A stretch of DNA of 64,000 nt, from contig CP119325.1 in the NCBI GenBank assembly GCA_029202525.1, forward strand, positions 4,934,001-4,998,000. The letters are read 5' to 3'. This stretch comes from Candidatus Pseudomonas phytovorans. GTDB lineage: Bacteria > Pseudomonadota > Gammaproteobacteria > Pseudomonadales > Pseudomonadaceae. Position 1 is the first letter of the stretch. Each line of letters opens with the position of its first letter. The translations under genes and the position numbers were made by a program. Below are positions 24,480 to 31,990 of the stretch, in pieces. Under the pieces are notes generated by a model. The model made no database searches. It worked only from the letters and a program-made list of their open reading frames with translations, and was not told where the DNA came from.

Positions 24480-25835
24480 TCAGCGGGCGACGGCGCCTGG
24501 GCGGGCCAGCGCCTGGTCGACCATCTGCGGCGCCAGGCCCAGATAATTGGTCGGGTCGCACAGTTGCTCCAAGGTGGCTAGGTCGACATGCGCAGTAGCC
24601 TCGCCCTGAGCCTTCAACGCCTCCAGCAGGCTGATGCCCTGGTCGTTGGCCATGCGGCAGGCGGCGTAGACCACGTCGTGCGCCACCTGGCGGCCGAGCG
24701 CCGGGGCCAGGCCCATCATCACCGCTTCAGCCACGATCAGGCCCTGGGTCATGTCGAGGTTCTTGCGCATGCGCTCGGTACGCACGTCCAGGCCGGCCAG
24801 CATGAAGCGCGCCTGCGCCAGCGAGGCACCGGTCAGGGCGAAGGCTTCAGGGATGGCAATCCATTCGGCCTGCCACGGGCCGGTGGAGCGCTCGAAGTCC
24901 TGGATCATCGCATCAAGCATCAGCCCGGCCTGCTGGCGCACGCCCTTGGCGGCGGCATACATCAGCTCGCAGGAAATCGGGTTGCGCTTCTGCGGCATGG
25001 TACTGCTGGCGCCACGGCCCTTGACGAACGGCTCGTAGGCTTCGCCCAGTTCGCTGGTCATCATCATCATGATGTCCAGCGCCACCTTGCCTAGCGAGGC
25101 GCTGACCAGGCCAAGGAAGTTCAGGGTTTCGGCCAGGCCGTCGCGGGCTACGTGCCAAGTGGCCTGCGGTACACCCAGGCCCAGTTCGGCCATCAGCGCC
25201 GCCTGCACTTCCAGGCCCTTGTCGCCGAGCGAAGCCAATGTACCGGCGGCACCGGCAAACTGCCCCACTTCCACCCGCGGGCGCAGCTCGACCAGGCGTT
25301 CGGCATGGCGGTCGAACATGCTCAACCATACCGCGCACTTGTAGCCGAAGGTGATCGGCAGCGCATGCTGCAGGTGGGTGCGGCCGGCCATCGGTGTGTC
25401 GCGGTAGCGCAGTGCCAACTCGGCCAGCAGGCCACGCACGGCCTGGACATCGCGCTCGACGATGGCCAGCGCGGCACGTACCTGCAGGACCACGGCGGTG
25501 TCCATGATGTCCTGGGTAGTCGCGCCCCAGTGCACGTAGCGGCCAGCTTCGCCGCACAGCTTCGACAGTTGCTCGACCAGCGGCAGGATCGGATAGCCGA
25601 CGATTTCAGTCTCGTGCTGCATCAGCACCAGGTCCAGTGCCTCGTAGCGCGACAGCTCGGCAATCTGCACGGCGGCTTCGGCAGGGATGACGCCGCAACG
25701 GGCTTCGGCCTTGGCCAAGGCCACTTCCACTTCGATGTAACGCTCGATCAGCGATTTGTCGGAGAACACCGCACGCATTTCGGCGGTGCCGAACATGTCG
25801 CGGAACAGGGTGGAATCGAAAACGGTGGTGGACAT
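24480..25835 (-). CDS. Class II fumarase/aspartase-superfamily lyase (PcaB/adenylosuccinate-lyase-like)
   Basis: 451 residues. The superfamily signature SSTMPQKRNP is at 277-286 and the conserved HWGATTQD motif at 102-109 (substrate binding). A GRTHLQHALPITFG stretch at about 151-164 carries a conserved catalytic-region histidine. Overall similarity of pattern is to 3-carboxy-cis,cis-muconate cycloisomerases, but the pca genes are absent here. Most superfamily members release fumarate. The next gene is a dicarboxylate/amino-acid symporter and the divergent gene a HutC-type regulator, suggesting catabolism of an imported fumarate adduct. AGGAT precedes the ATG at 25835. The substrate is not known. 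Confidence 0.88.
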   Translation of the reverse strand: MSTTVFDSTLFRDMFGTAEMRAVFSDKSLIERYIEVEVALAKAEARCGVIPAEAAVQIAELSRYEALDLVLMQHETEIVGYPILPLVEQLSKLCGEAGRYVHWGATTQDIMDTAVVLQVRAALAIVERDVQAVRGLLAELALRYRDTPMAGRTHLQHALPITFGYKCAVWLSMFDRHAERLVELRPRVEVGQFAGAAGTLASLGDKGLEVQAALMAELGLGVPQATWHVARDGLAETLNFLGLVSASLGKVALDIMMMMTSELGEAYEPFVKGRGASSTMPQKRNPISCELMYAAAKGVRQQAGLMLDAMIQDFERSTGPWQAEWIAIPEAFALTGASLAQARFMLAGLDVRTERMRKNLDMTQGLIVAEAVMMGLAPALGRQVAHDVVYAACRMANDQGISLLEALKAQGEATAHVDLATLEQLCDPTNYLGLAPQMVDQALARPGAVAR

Positions 25836-25866
25836 GGGCAGGGATCCTGAAATGTTATTTTTTGAC

Positions 25867-25893
25867 CGGACATATTGTTTATGTCCGTACATA
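25867..25893. promoter_or_regulatory. Nested inverted repeats, likely HutC/GntR operator
   Basis: Arms CGGACATA and TATGTCCG (25867-25874 and 25880-25887) form a perfect 8-bp inverted repeat with a 5-bp centre. The right arm is reused in a second dyad, TATGTCCGTACATA (25880-25893). They lie between the divergent lyase and regulator genes, downstream of a TTGACA hexamer on the minus strand (25918-25923). A repressor bound here would block the lyase promoter. Confidence 0.6.
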
Positions 25894-25926
25894 ATTCTTG
25901 CCCTGTCACTGATACACTGTCAACCG

Positions 25927-26691
25927 ATGAAATTTGCGAGACAGACCAAAGGTATGAACCCGACCCGCTACACCACCGTGGCAAAGGACTTGATGGAAGG
26001 CATCGCCAGCGGCCGCTACCCGGTGGGCAGCCTGCTGCCGACCGAGTTCGAGCTGTGCGACCTGTACAGTGTCAGCCGGCATACGGTGCGCGCGGCGATC
26101 GAGCAGTTGCTCAATCAGGGGCTGGTATCGCGGCGCAAGCGAGTGGGTACCCGGGTCGAGGCCAGCAGCCCGCGCGGCGGTTATTCGCAGTCGCTGGCCA
26201 GCGTGGCCGACCTGGCCCACCTGGCCGAAACCCAGCAGCGGGAAATTCAGGACGTGCGCCACTTTGTCGCCGACCTGAGCGAGGCGGCGCGGTTGGGGTT
26301 GGTACCGGGGGAGCATTACTTCTGCGTGTCGAGCATTCGCGTTGATCGCGCGCACAATGCGGCGCCCCTGTGCTGGACCGATGTATACGCGCAGCGCGAC
26401 TATGCCGAGGTGATCGAACGGGCCCGCGAGCACCCCGACCAACTGATCGCAGGCTTGATCGAGCAGCACTATGGCCGGGCGATCGCGGTGGTCGATCAGC
26501 AGGTGCGGGCAGTGCTGCTGACCCCGGAAATGGCCCGGGCACTGAAGGCCGAGGCGGGTTCACCGGGGTTGAAGATCATCCGCCATTACCGCGAGGAGAA
26601 TGGTGATTTGATGGCGGTGTCTGAAACCGTGCACCCGGATGACCGCTTTACCCTGGTGACCCAGATGCGCCGGGATCGTTCTGCATCCTGA
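25927..26691 (+). CDS. GntR-family regulator, HutC/UTRA subfamily
   Basis: 254 residues from ATG 25927; an internal ATG at 25954 is an alternative. The N-terminal winged helix (about 10-78: RYTTVAKDLMEGIASGRYPVGSLLPTEFELCDLYSVSRHTVRAAIEQLLNQGLVSRRKRVGTRV) is followed by a UTRA effector domain (RVDRAHNAAPLCWTDVYAQRDYAEV..., IRHYREENGDLMAVSETVHPDDRFTL). It is divergent from the lyase-symporter pair, with nested inverted repeats between, so local repression with induction by the imported compound is the simplest reading. A REP pair follows the gene. Confidence 0.88.
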   Translation: MKFARQTKGMNPTRYTTVAKDLMEGIASGRYPVGSLLPTEFELCDLYSVSRHTVRAAIEQLLNQGLVSRRKRVGTRVEASSPRGGYSQSLASVADLAHLAETQQREIQDVRHFVADLSEAARLGLVPGEHYFCVSSIRVDRAHNAAPLCWTDVYAQRDYAEVIERAREHPDQLIAGLIEQHYGRAIAVVDQQVRAVLLTPEMARALKAEAGSPGLKIIRHYREENGDLMAVSETVHPDDRFTLVTQMRRDRSAS

Positions 26692-26701
26692 TCGCGCACT
26701 C

Positions 26702-26818
26702 GGGGCCGCTGCGCGGCCCATCGCCGGCAAGCCAGCTCCCACAGGGACTACGTCAGGCTTGAACGCTGCGCCGTTTCTGTGGGAGCTGGCTTGCCGGCGA
26801 TGGGCTGCGAAGCAGCCC
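26702..26818. repeat. REP pair (CCGGCAAGC type)
   Basis: Facing copies with outer hairpins GGGGCCGCTGCGCGGCCC and GGGCTGCGAAGCAGCCC and inner arms TCGCCGGCAAGCCAGCTCCC and complement. It lies between the convergent ends of the HutC-type regulator and the RND pump gene. Same subtype as the pair at 22955-23079. Confidence 0.85.
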
Positions 26819-26865
26819 TAATGGCCCTGACCGACGACCACAATGCATAGCCCTGCTTCTGCGCT

Positions 26866-29800
26866 TCACATCCCCAACACCCGCTCCACCTCCTGCAACT
26901 GCCGGGTGCGCACCGTCACCACCCTGTGATCCCGCGCCAGCCAGGCATAGATCGTCGGCAACACGAACAGGGTAAACAACGTCCCCACCAGCATCCCGCA
27001 CACAATCACCGCCCCCAGCCCAAAGCGGCTGTTGGCCCCGGCGCCGCTGGCAAACAGTAGCGGCAGCACGCCGAAGGTCATCGCCGCCGTGGTCATCAGC
27101 ACCGGCCGCAAACGTATCTGCGCGGCACGAACGATGGCAGCAGCACGGTCGAGGTTGTCGCGCACCTGAATCTCGTTGGCAAACTCCACCATCAGGATGC
27201 CGTGTTTGCTGATCAGGCCGATCAGCGTCACCAGGCCAATCTGCGTGTAAATGTTCAACGTGGCCCAGCCAAGGGCCAGCGGCAGCAGCGCACCGCAGAT
27301 CGACAGCGGCACGGTCACCAGAATGATCAGCGGGTCGACCAGGCTTTCATACTGCGCCGCCAACACCAGGTAGATCACAACAAGCGCGGCAAGAAATGCC
27401 CACATCAAGGCAAAACCTTCCTGCACGTATTGGCGCGATTCCGATTGCCAGTCATGGCTGAACCCAGGCGGCAGGTCGGCGGTGAGCCGTTCGAGAAATG
27501 CCACGGCGTTGCCCATCGACACACCCGGGGCCGGGATTGCCTGCAGGGTACTGGCGTTCTGCTGATCGAACTGCAACAGGCGATTGGGCGCCACTTCGAT
27601 ATCCAGGTGCACCACGGTGGCCAGCGGCACCAGGCTGCCATCCTCGGCGCGCACGTACTGACGGTTCAGCGCCGCTGGCGTCAGGCGCTGGTCCTGAATG
27701 CTCTGCGGGATCACGTCATACGAGCGCCCGAACAGGGCGAAGCGGTTGAGGTACTGCTCGCCTACCAGCACACCCAGCGACTCGCCAATGGCCTGCATGC
27801 TGATGCCCAGGCTCGCCGCCTTGGCCCGGTCGACGCGCACCTTGACCACCGGGTTGTTGTAGTCGAGGTCGCTGTCCACCACGGCGAACAAGCCACTGTC
27901 GCGGGCGCGCTGCTTGAGCCCTTCCATGGTCTGGTACAGCTCGGGGTAATCCTGGGCGCTGCGCAGCACCATCTGCACCGGCAGGCCGCCACTGGAGCCC
28001 GGCAGCGACGCAACCTGAAAGGCGAAGATGCTGCTGCCTTCGATATCTGCCACAGCCTGCTGCAACTGCGCCTGCACCTGTGCGGCGGAACGTTCGCGCG
28101 CCTGCCAGGCGCTGAGGTTGATGCCACCGAAGCTGGCGGCCGGGCCATCGGTGCCGTTGATGATCCAGGTATCGGTGGTTTCGCTGATCGACTTCATCAC
28201 CTTGTCCAGCCTCAGGGCAAAGTGCTCCACGTAGTCCAGGCTGGCATGCTGCGGCGACTTGATGGCGGTCAGCACCGCCGCCTGGTCCTCGGGCGGGGCA
28301 AGCTCGCGCTGGGGCAGCAGGTACAGCCAGGGCAGGCTCAGGCACACCAGCAGCGCCACACCACCGCTGATCCAGCGATGCGACAGGGTGTAGGCCAGCA
28401 CCCGCCCATAGGCTCCAGTCACCGCAGCAAACAACCGATCGGCCATGTTGGCCATCGCGCCATGCTGCTGACCAGGTTGCAACAACAACGAGCTCATCAC
28501 CGGCGACAAAGTCAGCGCCACGATGCCGGACACAATCACCGCCCCCGCCAAGGTCAGCGCGAATTCGCGGAACAGCGTGCCGGTCAGCCCGCCCATCAAC
28601 CCGATCGGCGCATACACCGCCGCCAGGGTCAGGGTCATGGCAATGACCGGCCCGGCGATTTCCCGCGCTCCGGCCAATGCCGCAGCGACCGGCGACTTGC
28701 CCTCTTCGATATGGCGGTGCACGTTCTCCACCACCACGATGGCATCGTCCACCACCAGGCCGATGGCCAGCACCATCGCCAGCAAGGTCAGCAGGTTGAG
28801 GCTGAAGCCGAACAGCAGCATCAGGCCGGCGGCACCCAGCATCGACAGCGGAATCGCCACCACCGCGATCAGCACACTGCGCAGCGAACCCAGGCACAGC
28901 CAGATCACCAGCACCACGATCAGCATCGCCTCCACCAGGGTGCGCAGTACCTCATTGATCGAAGCATCGATGAAGCGCGCGGTCTCATAGGCCAGCGCCA
29001 CCGTCACGCCGGGTGGCAAGGTCTGCTGGATCTGCGGCAGCAACTGGCGAATGCCCTCGACGATCACCAGCGGGTTGCCGCTCGGCGTGGGGAACAGCCC
29101 CAGGTGCACGGCTGGCTTGCCGTCCATGGTGGCGCTGGTCTGGGTGGCCGCCGCGCTCAACTCGACAGTGCCGACATCACGCAGGCGTACCAGGTCGGTG
29201 CCATCGTTGCGGATGATCAGCTCCCGGAAGTCCTCGACCTGGGTCAGGTCGGTGTCTACCTGGATATCGGCCAGCACGTACTGCCCGCGCACCTGGCCCG
29301 GCGTGGCCTGGTAGTTGTTGGCACGTACTGCCTGCGCCACATCTGCGGCGGTCACACCGCGCCCGGCCATCTGTTCGCTGTCCAGCCACAGGCGCATGGC
29401 CAGTCGCTGCCCGCCGAACGATTGCACTTTGGCCACGCCGTCAATGCCGGAAAACTGCGGTTCCACCACCCGCGACAGGTAATCGCTCAGTTCCGGTATC
29501 GACAGGCTGTCGCTGGCAAAGCCCACGTAGGCCACGGCCGTGGAGTCGCCTGCCGACAGCTCGACCACCGGGTCGTAGGCCTTTTCCGGCAAGCGATAGC
29601 GCACCTGGTTGACCTTGGCCATGGTCTCGGCCAGCGCCTGGGTCGAATCGCGGTTGAGCACCATGCGCAGGGTGATCTGGCTGCGCCCCTGCTGCGACGA
29701 CGAGGACAGGTAGTCGATGCCTTCGACCGACGACACGGCCTGGGTAATCGGCTGGGTCACGAAACCCTGCATCAGCTCGGCAGAGGCGCCGGGGTACTCG

Positions 29801-29946
29801 GTGCTGATGGTAATGGTCGAGCTTTCCAGCAACGGGTACTGGCGGATCGGCAGCTTGCCCATGGCAAACAGCCCCAGCAGGATGATCAGGCTGCTGACCA
29901 CCAGCGCCAGCACCGGGCGGCGCACGAAGAGGTCAGTAAACTTCAT
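26866..29946 (-). CDS. RND efflux pump, inner-membrane permease (AcrB/MexI-like)
   Basis: 1026-residue resistance-nodulation-division proton antiporter. The N-terminus FTDLFVRRPVLALVVSSLIILLGL, the PITQAVSSVEGIDYLSS porter segment and the proton-relay stretch AIGLVVDDAIVVVENVHRHIEEGKSP (the DD pair in TM4) are diagnostic. The C-terminal half repeats the fold, ending in the long TM helices around LYASGAG-type residues. It extrudes hydrophobic or redox-active compounds through an outer-membrane channel not encoded here. The start overlaps the adaptor stop (ATGA). Position downstream of a SoxR-type promoter suggests a MexHI-like pump for redox-cycling compounds. Confidence 0.94.
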   Translation of the reverse strand: MKFTDLFVRRPVLALVVSSLIILLGLFAMGKLPIRQYPLLESSTITISTEYPGASAELMQGFVTQPITQAVSSVEGIDYLSSSSQQGRSQITLRMVLNRDSTQALAETMAKVNQVRYRLPEKAYDPVVELSAGDSTAVAYVGFASDSLSIPELSDYLSRVVEPQFSGIDGVAKVQSFGGQRLAMRLWLDSEQMAGRGVTAADVAQAVRANNYQATPGQVRGQYVLADIQVDTDLTQVEDFRELIIRNDGTDLVRLRDVGTVELSAAATQTSATMDGKPAVHLGLFPTPSGNPLVIVEGIRQLLPQIQQTLPPGVTVALAYETARFIDASINEVLRTLVEAMLIVVLVIWLCLGSLRSVLIAVVAIPLSMLGAAGLMLLFGFSLNLLTLLAMVLAIGLVVDDAIVVVENVHRHIEEGKSPVAAALAGAREIAGPVIAMTLTLAAVYAPIGLMGGLTGTLFREFALTLAGAVIVSGIVALTLSPVMSSLLLQPGQQHGAMANMADRLFAAVTGAYGRVLAYTLSHRWISGGVALLVCLSLPWLYLLPQRELAPPEDQAAVLTAIKSPQHASLDYVEHFALRLDKVMKSISETTDTWIINGTDGPAASFGGINLSAWQARERSAAQVQAQLQQAVADIEGSSIFAFQVASLPGSSGGLPVQMVLRSAQDYPELYQTMEGLKQRARDSGLFAVVDSDLDYNNPVVKVRVDRAKAASLGISMQAIGESLGVLVGEQYLNRFALFGRSYDVIPQSIQDQRLTPAALNRQYVRAEDGSLVPLATVVHLDIEVAPNRLLQFDQQNASTLQAIPAPGVSMGNAVAFLERLTADLPPGFSHDWQSESRQYVQEGFALMWAFLAALVVIYLVLAAQYESLVDPLIILVTVPLSICGALLPLALGWATLNIYTQIGLVTLIGLISKHGILMVEFANEIQVRDNLDRAAAIVRAAQIRLRPVLMTTAAMTFGVLPLLFASGAGANSRFGLGAVIVCGMLVGTLFTLFVLPTIYAWLARDHRVVTVRTRQLQEVERVLGM

Positions 29947-31040
29947 GGCTGGCGCCCTCCCAGGTTGGCCTGCAGGCTGTCCTGCGCCACGGGTTCGACC
30001 GGCATGCCGTCACTCAGCTTCAACTGGCCGGACACCACCACCCGGTCACCGGGCGCCAGGCCGGAGGTCACTTCCACCCGCCCCTGCCAGCGCTCACCGG
30101 TGGTTACCCGCACCCGGCTGACCCGGGTGCCCTGCGCCGGGGTTTGGGTTGCAACGAACACTGTCTGGCCATAGGCGGTGTAGGTGATCGCGGTTTCCGG
30201 CACAGCCAGTACGGTCGACGACTGCGCGGCATCCAGGCGCACGGCGGCGTACATGCCCGGCTGCAACTGCCCGTGCGGGTTCGGCAAGGCTGCCTGCACC
30301 TGCACCAGGCGCGCCTTGCTGACCACCGGGTCGACCGCCACCACTCTGGCCTGAAAATCTTGCCCGCGCACCGCGTCCACTGTCAGTGCCAGCATTTGCC
30401 CGACGAACACTTCAGGTACGGCCTGCTCGCCCAAGGCAAAATTCACATGCAGCTGGCTGATATCAGCCAGGCTGACGATGGACTCACCAGCGCCCAGGTA
30501 CTGGCCCTGATGCACCCGGCGAATACCCAGTTTGCCGGCAAACGGCGCGCGGATGGCCTTCTGCGCGATCAGCGCCTCGACATGCTGGAGCTCACCGCGG
30601 GCCACATCCACAGCAGTGGCGGCGTTGTCCAGCAGCTCCTGCGACACGGCATTCATTGCCCGCAATTTGCGGCTGCGCTGCAGCACCACTTCAGCGTTAC
30701 GCAGCCTGGCCCGCAATTGCACCCGCTGGGCCTGCTCGGGCGCGTCGTTGAGCTGCACCAACAACTGCCCGACAGCCACTGCCTGCCCCGACTCGAAGGC
30801 GATGCGGGTAATACGCCCCGCCGTCTCGGCCGCCACCTGCACCTGATTGACCGCTTCCAGCTCCCCCGAAGCGAAGTTCTGCCGCGCCAACGGCACTTGC
30901 TCGGCCATGGCCAGCGCCACCTTGGTCGCTGGCCACGCTGCCACAGCAGGTGGCGCCGAACCGCTCCCCACTAACGCATAGGCAGTGGCCAGCACTCCGG
31001 CAACAGCGCCGGCCCAGGCCAATAACGTCCGTTTGTTCAT
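29943..31040 (-). CDS. RND efflux periplasmic adaptor (membrane-fusion protein)
   Basis: 365-residue adaptor. A single hydrophobic N-terminal segment (LLAWAGAVAGVLATAYALVG) anchors or exports it. The biotinyl-lipoyl domain (QVQVAAETAGRITRIAFESGQAVAVGQLLVQLNDAPEQAQ), helical hairpin, second lipoyl half (AIRAPFAGKLGIRRVHQGQYLGAGESIVSLADISQLHVNFALGEQ) and beta-barrel follow. It is the first gene of the pump operon and overlaps the RND gene by 4 bp. Its 85-bp upstream gap to soxR contains a SoxR box inside a promoter pointing at this gene. No OMF gene is linked, so the pump must recruit an unlinked channel. Confidence 0.93.
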   Translation of the reverse strand: MNKRTLLAWAGAVAGVLATAYALVGSGSAPPAVAAWPATKVALAMAEQVPLARQNFASGELEAVNQVQVAAETAGRITRIAFESGQAVAVGQLLVQLNDAPEQAQRVQLRARLRNAEVVLQRSRKLRAMNAVSQELLDNAATAVDVARGELQHVEALIAQKAIRAPFAGKLGIRRVHQGQYLGAGESIVSLADISQLHVNFALGEQAVPEVFVGQMLALTVDAVRGQDFQARVVAVDPVVSKARLVQVQAALPNPHGQLQPGMYAAVRLDAAQSSTVLAVPETAITYTAYGQTVFVATQTPAQGTRVSRVRVTTGERWQGRVEVTSGLAPGDRVVVSGQLKLSDGMPVEPVAQDSLQANLGGRQP

Positions 31041-31088
31041 GCACAGCTCCGATCATGGGGAAAGCGGTTGCGGGGAAGATCGGGCAGG

Positions 31089-31119
31089 ACTATAAGAGCT
31101 AAACTTAACTTGAGGTCAA
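31089..31119 (-). promoter_or_regulatory. SoxR-controlled promoter of the RND operon (SoxR box)
   Basis: On the minus strand the hexamers TTGACC (31119-31114) and TATAGT (31094-31089) are separated by exactly 19 bp, the over-long spacer typical of MerR/SoxR-activated promoters. The box at 31098-31115 (plus strand GCTAAACTTAACTTGAGG) matches the CCTCAAGTTAACTTGAGG consensus at 15 of 18 positions. One half-site, ACTTGAGG, is perfect. It also lies 10 bp upstream of the soxR ATG, so soxR may be autoregulated. Confidence 0.8.
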
Positions 31120-31124
31120 CAGGC

Positions 31125-31580
31125 ATGGCAGCGGACAACACGCGAATGCTCACAGTGGGCGAAGTGGCCAGGCGCAGCGGCGTGGCGGTGTCTGCGCTGC
31201 ACTTCTACGAAACCAAGGGGCTGATCGCCAGCGTCCGCACCGCAGGCAACCAACGCCGCTATCCTTCACTGGTGCTGCGTACACTGGCGATCATCAAGGT
31301 GGCGCAGCGCACCGGTATTCCGCTGGAGGAAATCAAGCAGGCATTCAGCCTTTATGCGCCCAACAGCAAACTGACGGCGGCGCAGTGGGGCGAGATGTCC
31401 ACGGCCTGGCGCGAGGACCTGAACGCCCGCATCCGCACCCTGGAGGCGTTGCGCGACAGCCTGGACAACTGCATTGGCTGCGGATGTCTGTCGCTGGAAG
31501 ACTGCCCGCTGCGCAACCCCGAGGATGTGCTGGGCAAGGAAGGTACCGGGGCGCGCATCCTTGAGAAGAAAGCCCGCTAG
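31125..31580 (+). CDS. soxR: Redox-sensitive MerR-family activator SoxR
   Basis: 151 residues, the usual SoxR length. The N-terminal MerR winged helix (LTVGEVARRSGVAVSALHFYETKGLI...) is followed by a dimerisation helix and a C-terminal [2Fe-2S] cluster motif C-x2-C-x-C-x5-C at C116, C119, C121 and C127 (CIGCGCLSLEDC). Oxidation of the cluster by redox-cycling compounds switches on target promoters. I chose the ATG at 31125, where LTVGEVARRS aligns with known SoxR starts. It is divergent from an RND pump operon whose promoter contains a SoxR box. In pseudomonads SoxR mainly controls such pumps rather than a soxS regulon. Confidence 0.95.
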   Translation: MAADNTRMLTVGEVARRSGVAVSALHFYETKGLIASVRTAGNQRRYPSLVLRTLAIIKVAQRTGIPLEEIKQAFSLYAPNSKLTAAQWGEMSTAWREDLNARIRTLEALRDSLDNCIGCGCLSLEDCPLRNPEDVLGKEGTGARILEKKAR

Positions 31581-31689
31581 CCTCACCCTTTTCAAGCCAT
31601 GTGCGATCCGATTGGAACCATTGCGGCCCTTCACCGCCCTAACCCTGTGCTGTTAACCCGAGCCGCTTACAGGAAGGAACTGAGCCATC

Positions 31690-31938
31690 ATGAAACGCGA
31701 ACAGATCGAAGGTGTTGCAGAGAACCTTGCAGGCAAGGCGCAGAGCGCTGTAGGCCGACTGGTCGAAGACCCGGCGCTGGAAGCCGAAGGCGATGGCCGC
31801 CAGGCCGCAGGCCAGCTGACCAAGACCTATGGTGATGCCCTGGACACGGTGTCTTCGTTCGTCAAGGAAAAACCGTTCGCCGCGCTGGCCATCACGGCTG
31901 GCGTCACGCTGCTGGTGTCTCGCCTGCTGCGCCGCTGA
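31690..31938 (+). CDS. CsbD-family small stress protein with C-terminal hydrophobic segment
   Basis: 82 residues. The N-terminal half is CsbD-like (KREQIEGVAENLAGKAQSAVGRLVEDPALEAEGDGRQAAGQL), a family of small general-stress proteins of unknown biochemical role. Unlike the shortest CsbD proteins, the tail holds a hydrophobic helix (FAALAITAGVTLLVSRLLRR) as in DUF883/ElaB-type ribosome- or membrane-associated proteins. This suggests membrane attachment. A GGAAGGA precedes the ATG. A hairpin follows the stop, so it is probably a monocistronic stress-induced gene. Confidence 0.85.
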   Translation: MKREQIEGVAENLAGKAQSAVGRLVEDPALEAEGDGRQAAGQLTKTYGDALDTVSSFVKEKPFAALAITAGVTLLVSRLLRR

Positions 31939-31962
31939 ACAGGGCACCGCAGGCAGGGCCAG

Positions 31963-31983
31963 GGCCGGATATGCCATCCGGCC
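31963..31983. terminator. Hairpin between convergent csbD-like and oprD-like genes
   Basis: GGCCGGAT and ATCCGGCC form a perfect 8-bp stem with a 5-nt loop (ATGCC). It sits 25 bp after the CsbD stop and 8 bp before the porin stop on the other strand. There is no T-run, so it may act as a bidirectional terminator or only as an mRNA 3'-end structure. Confidence 0.45.
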
Positions 31984-31990
31984 CGCGCCA

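Noticed and set aside
27202..30174. 990-codon plus-strand open frame opposite the RND pump
   Set aside because: Extremely rich in Gln, His and Arg with no family motif; it is the antisense shadow of a high-GC gene whose minus-strand product is a clear RND permease.
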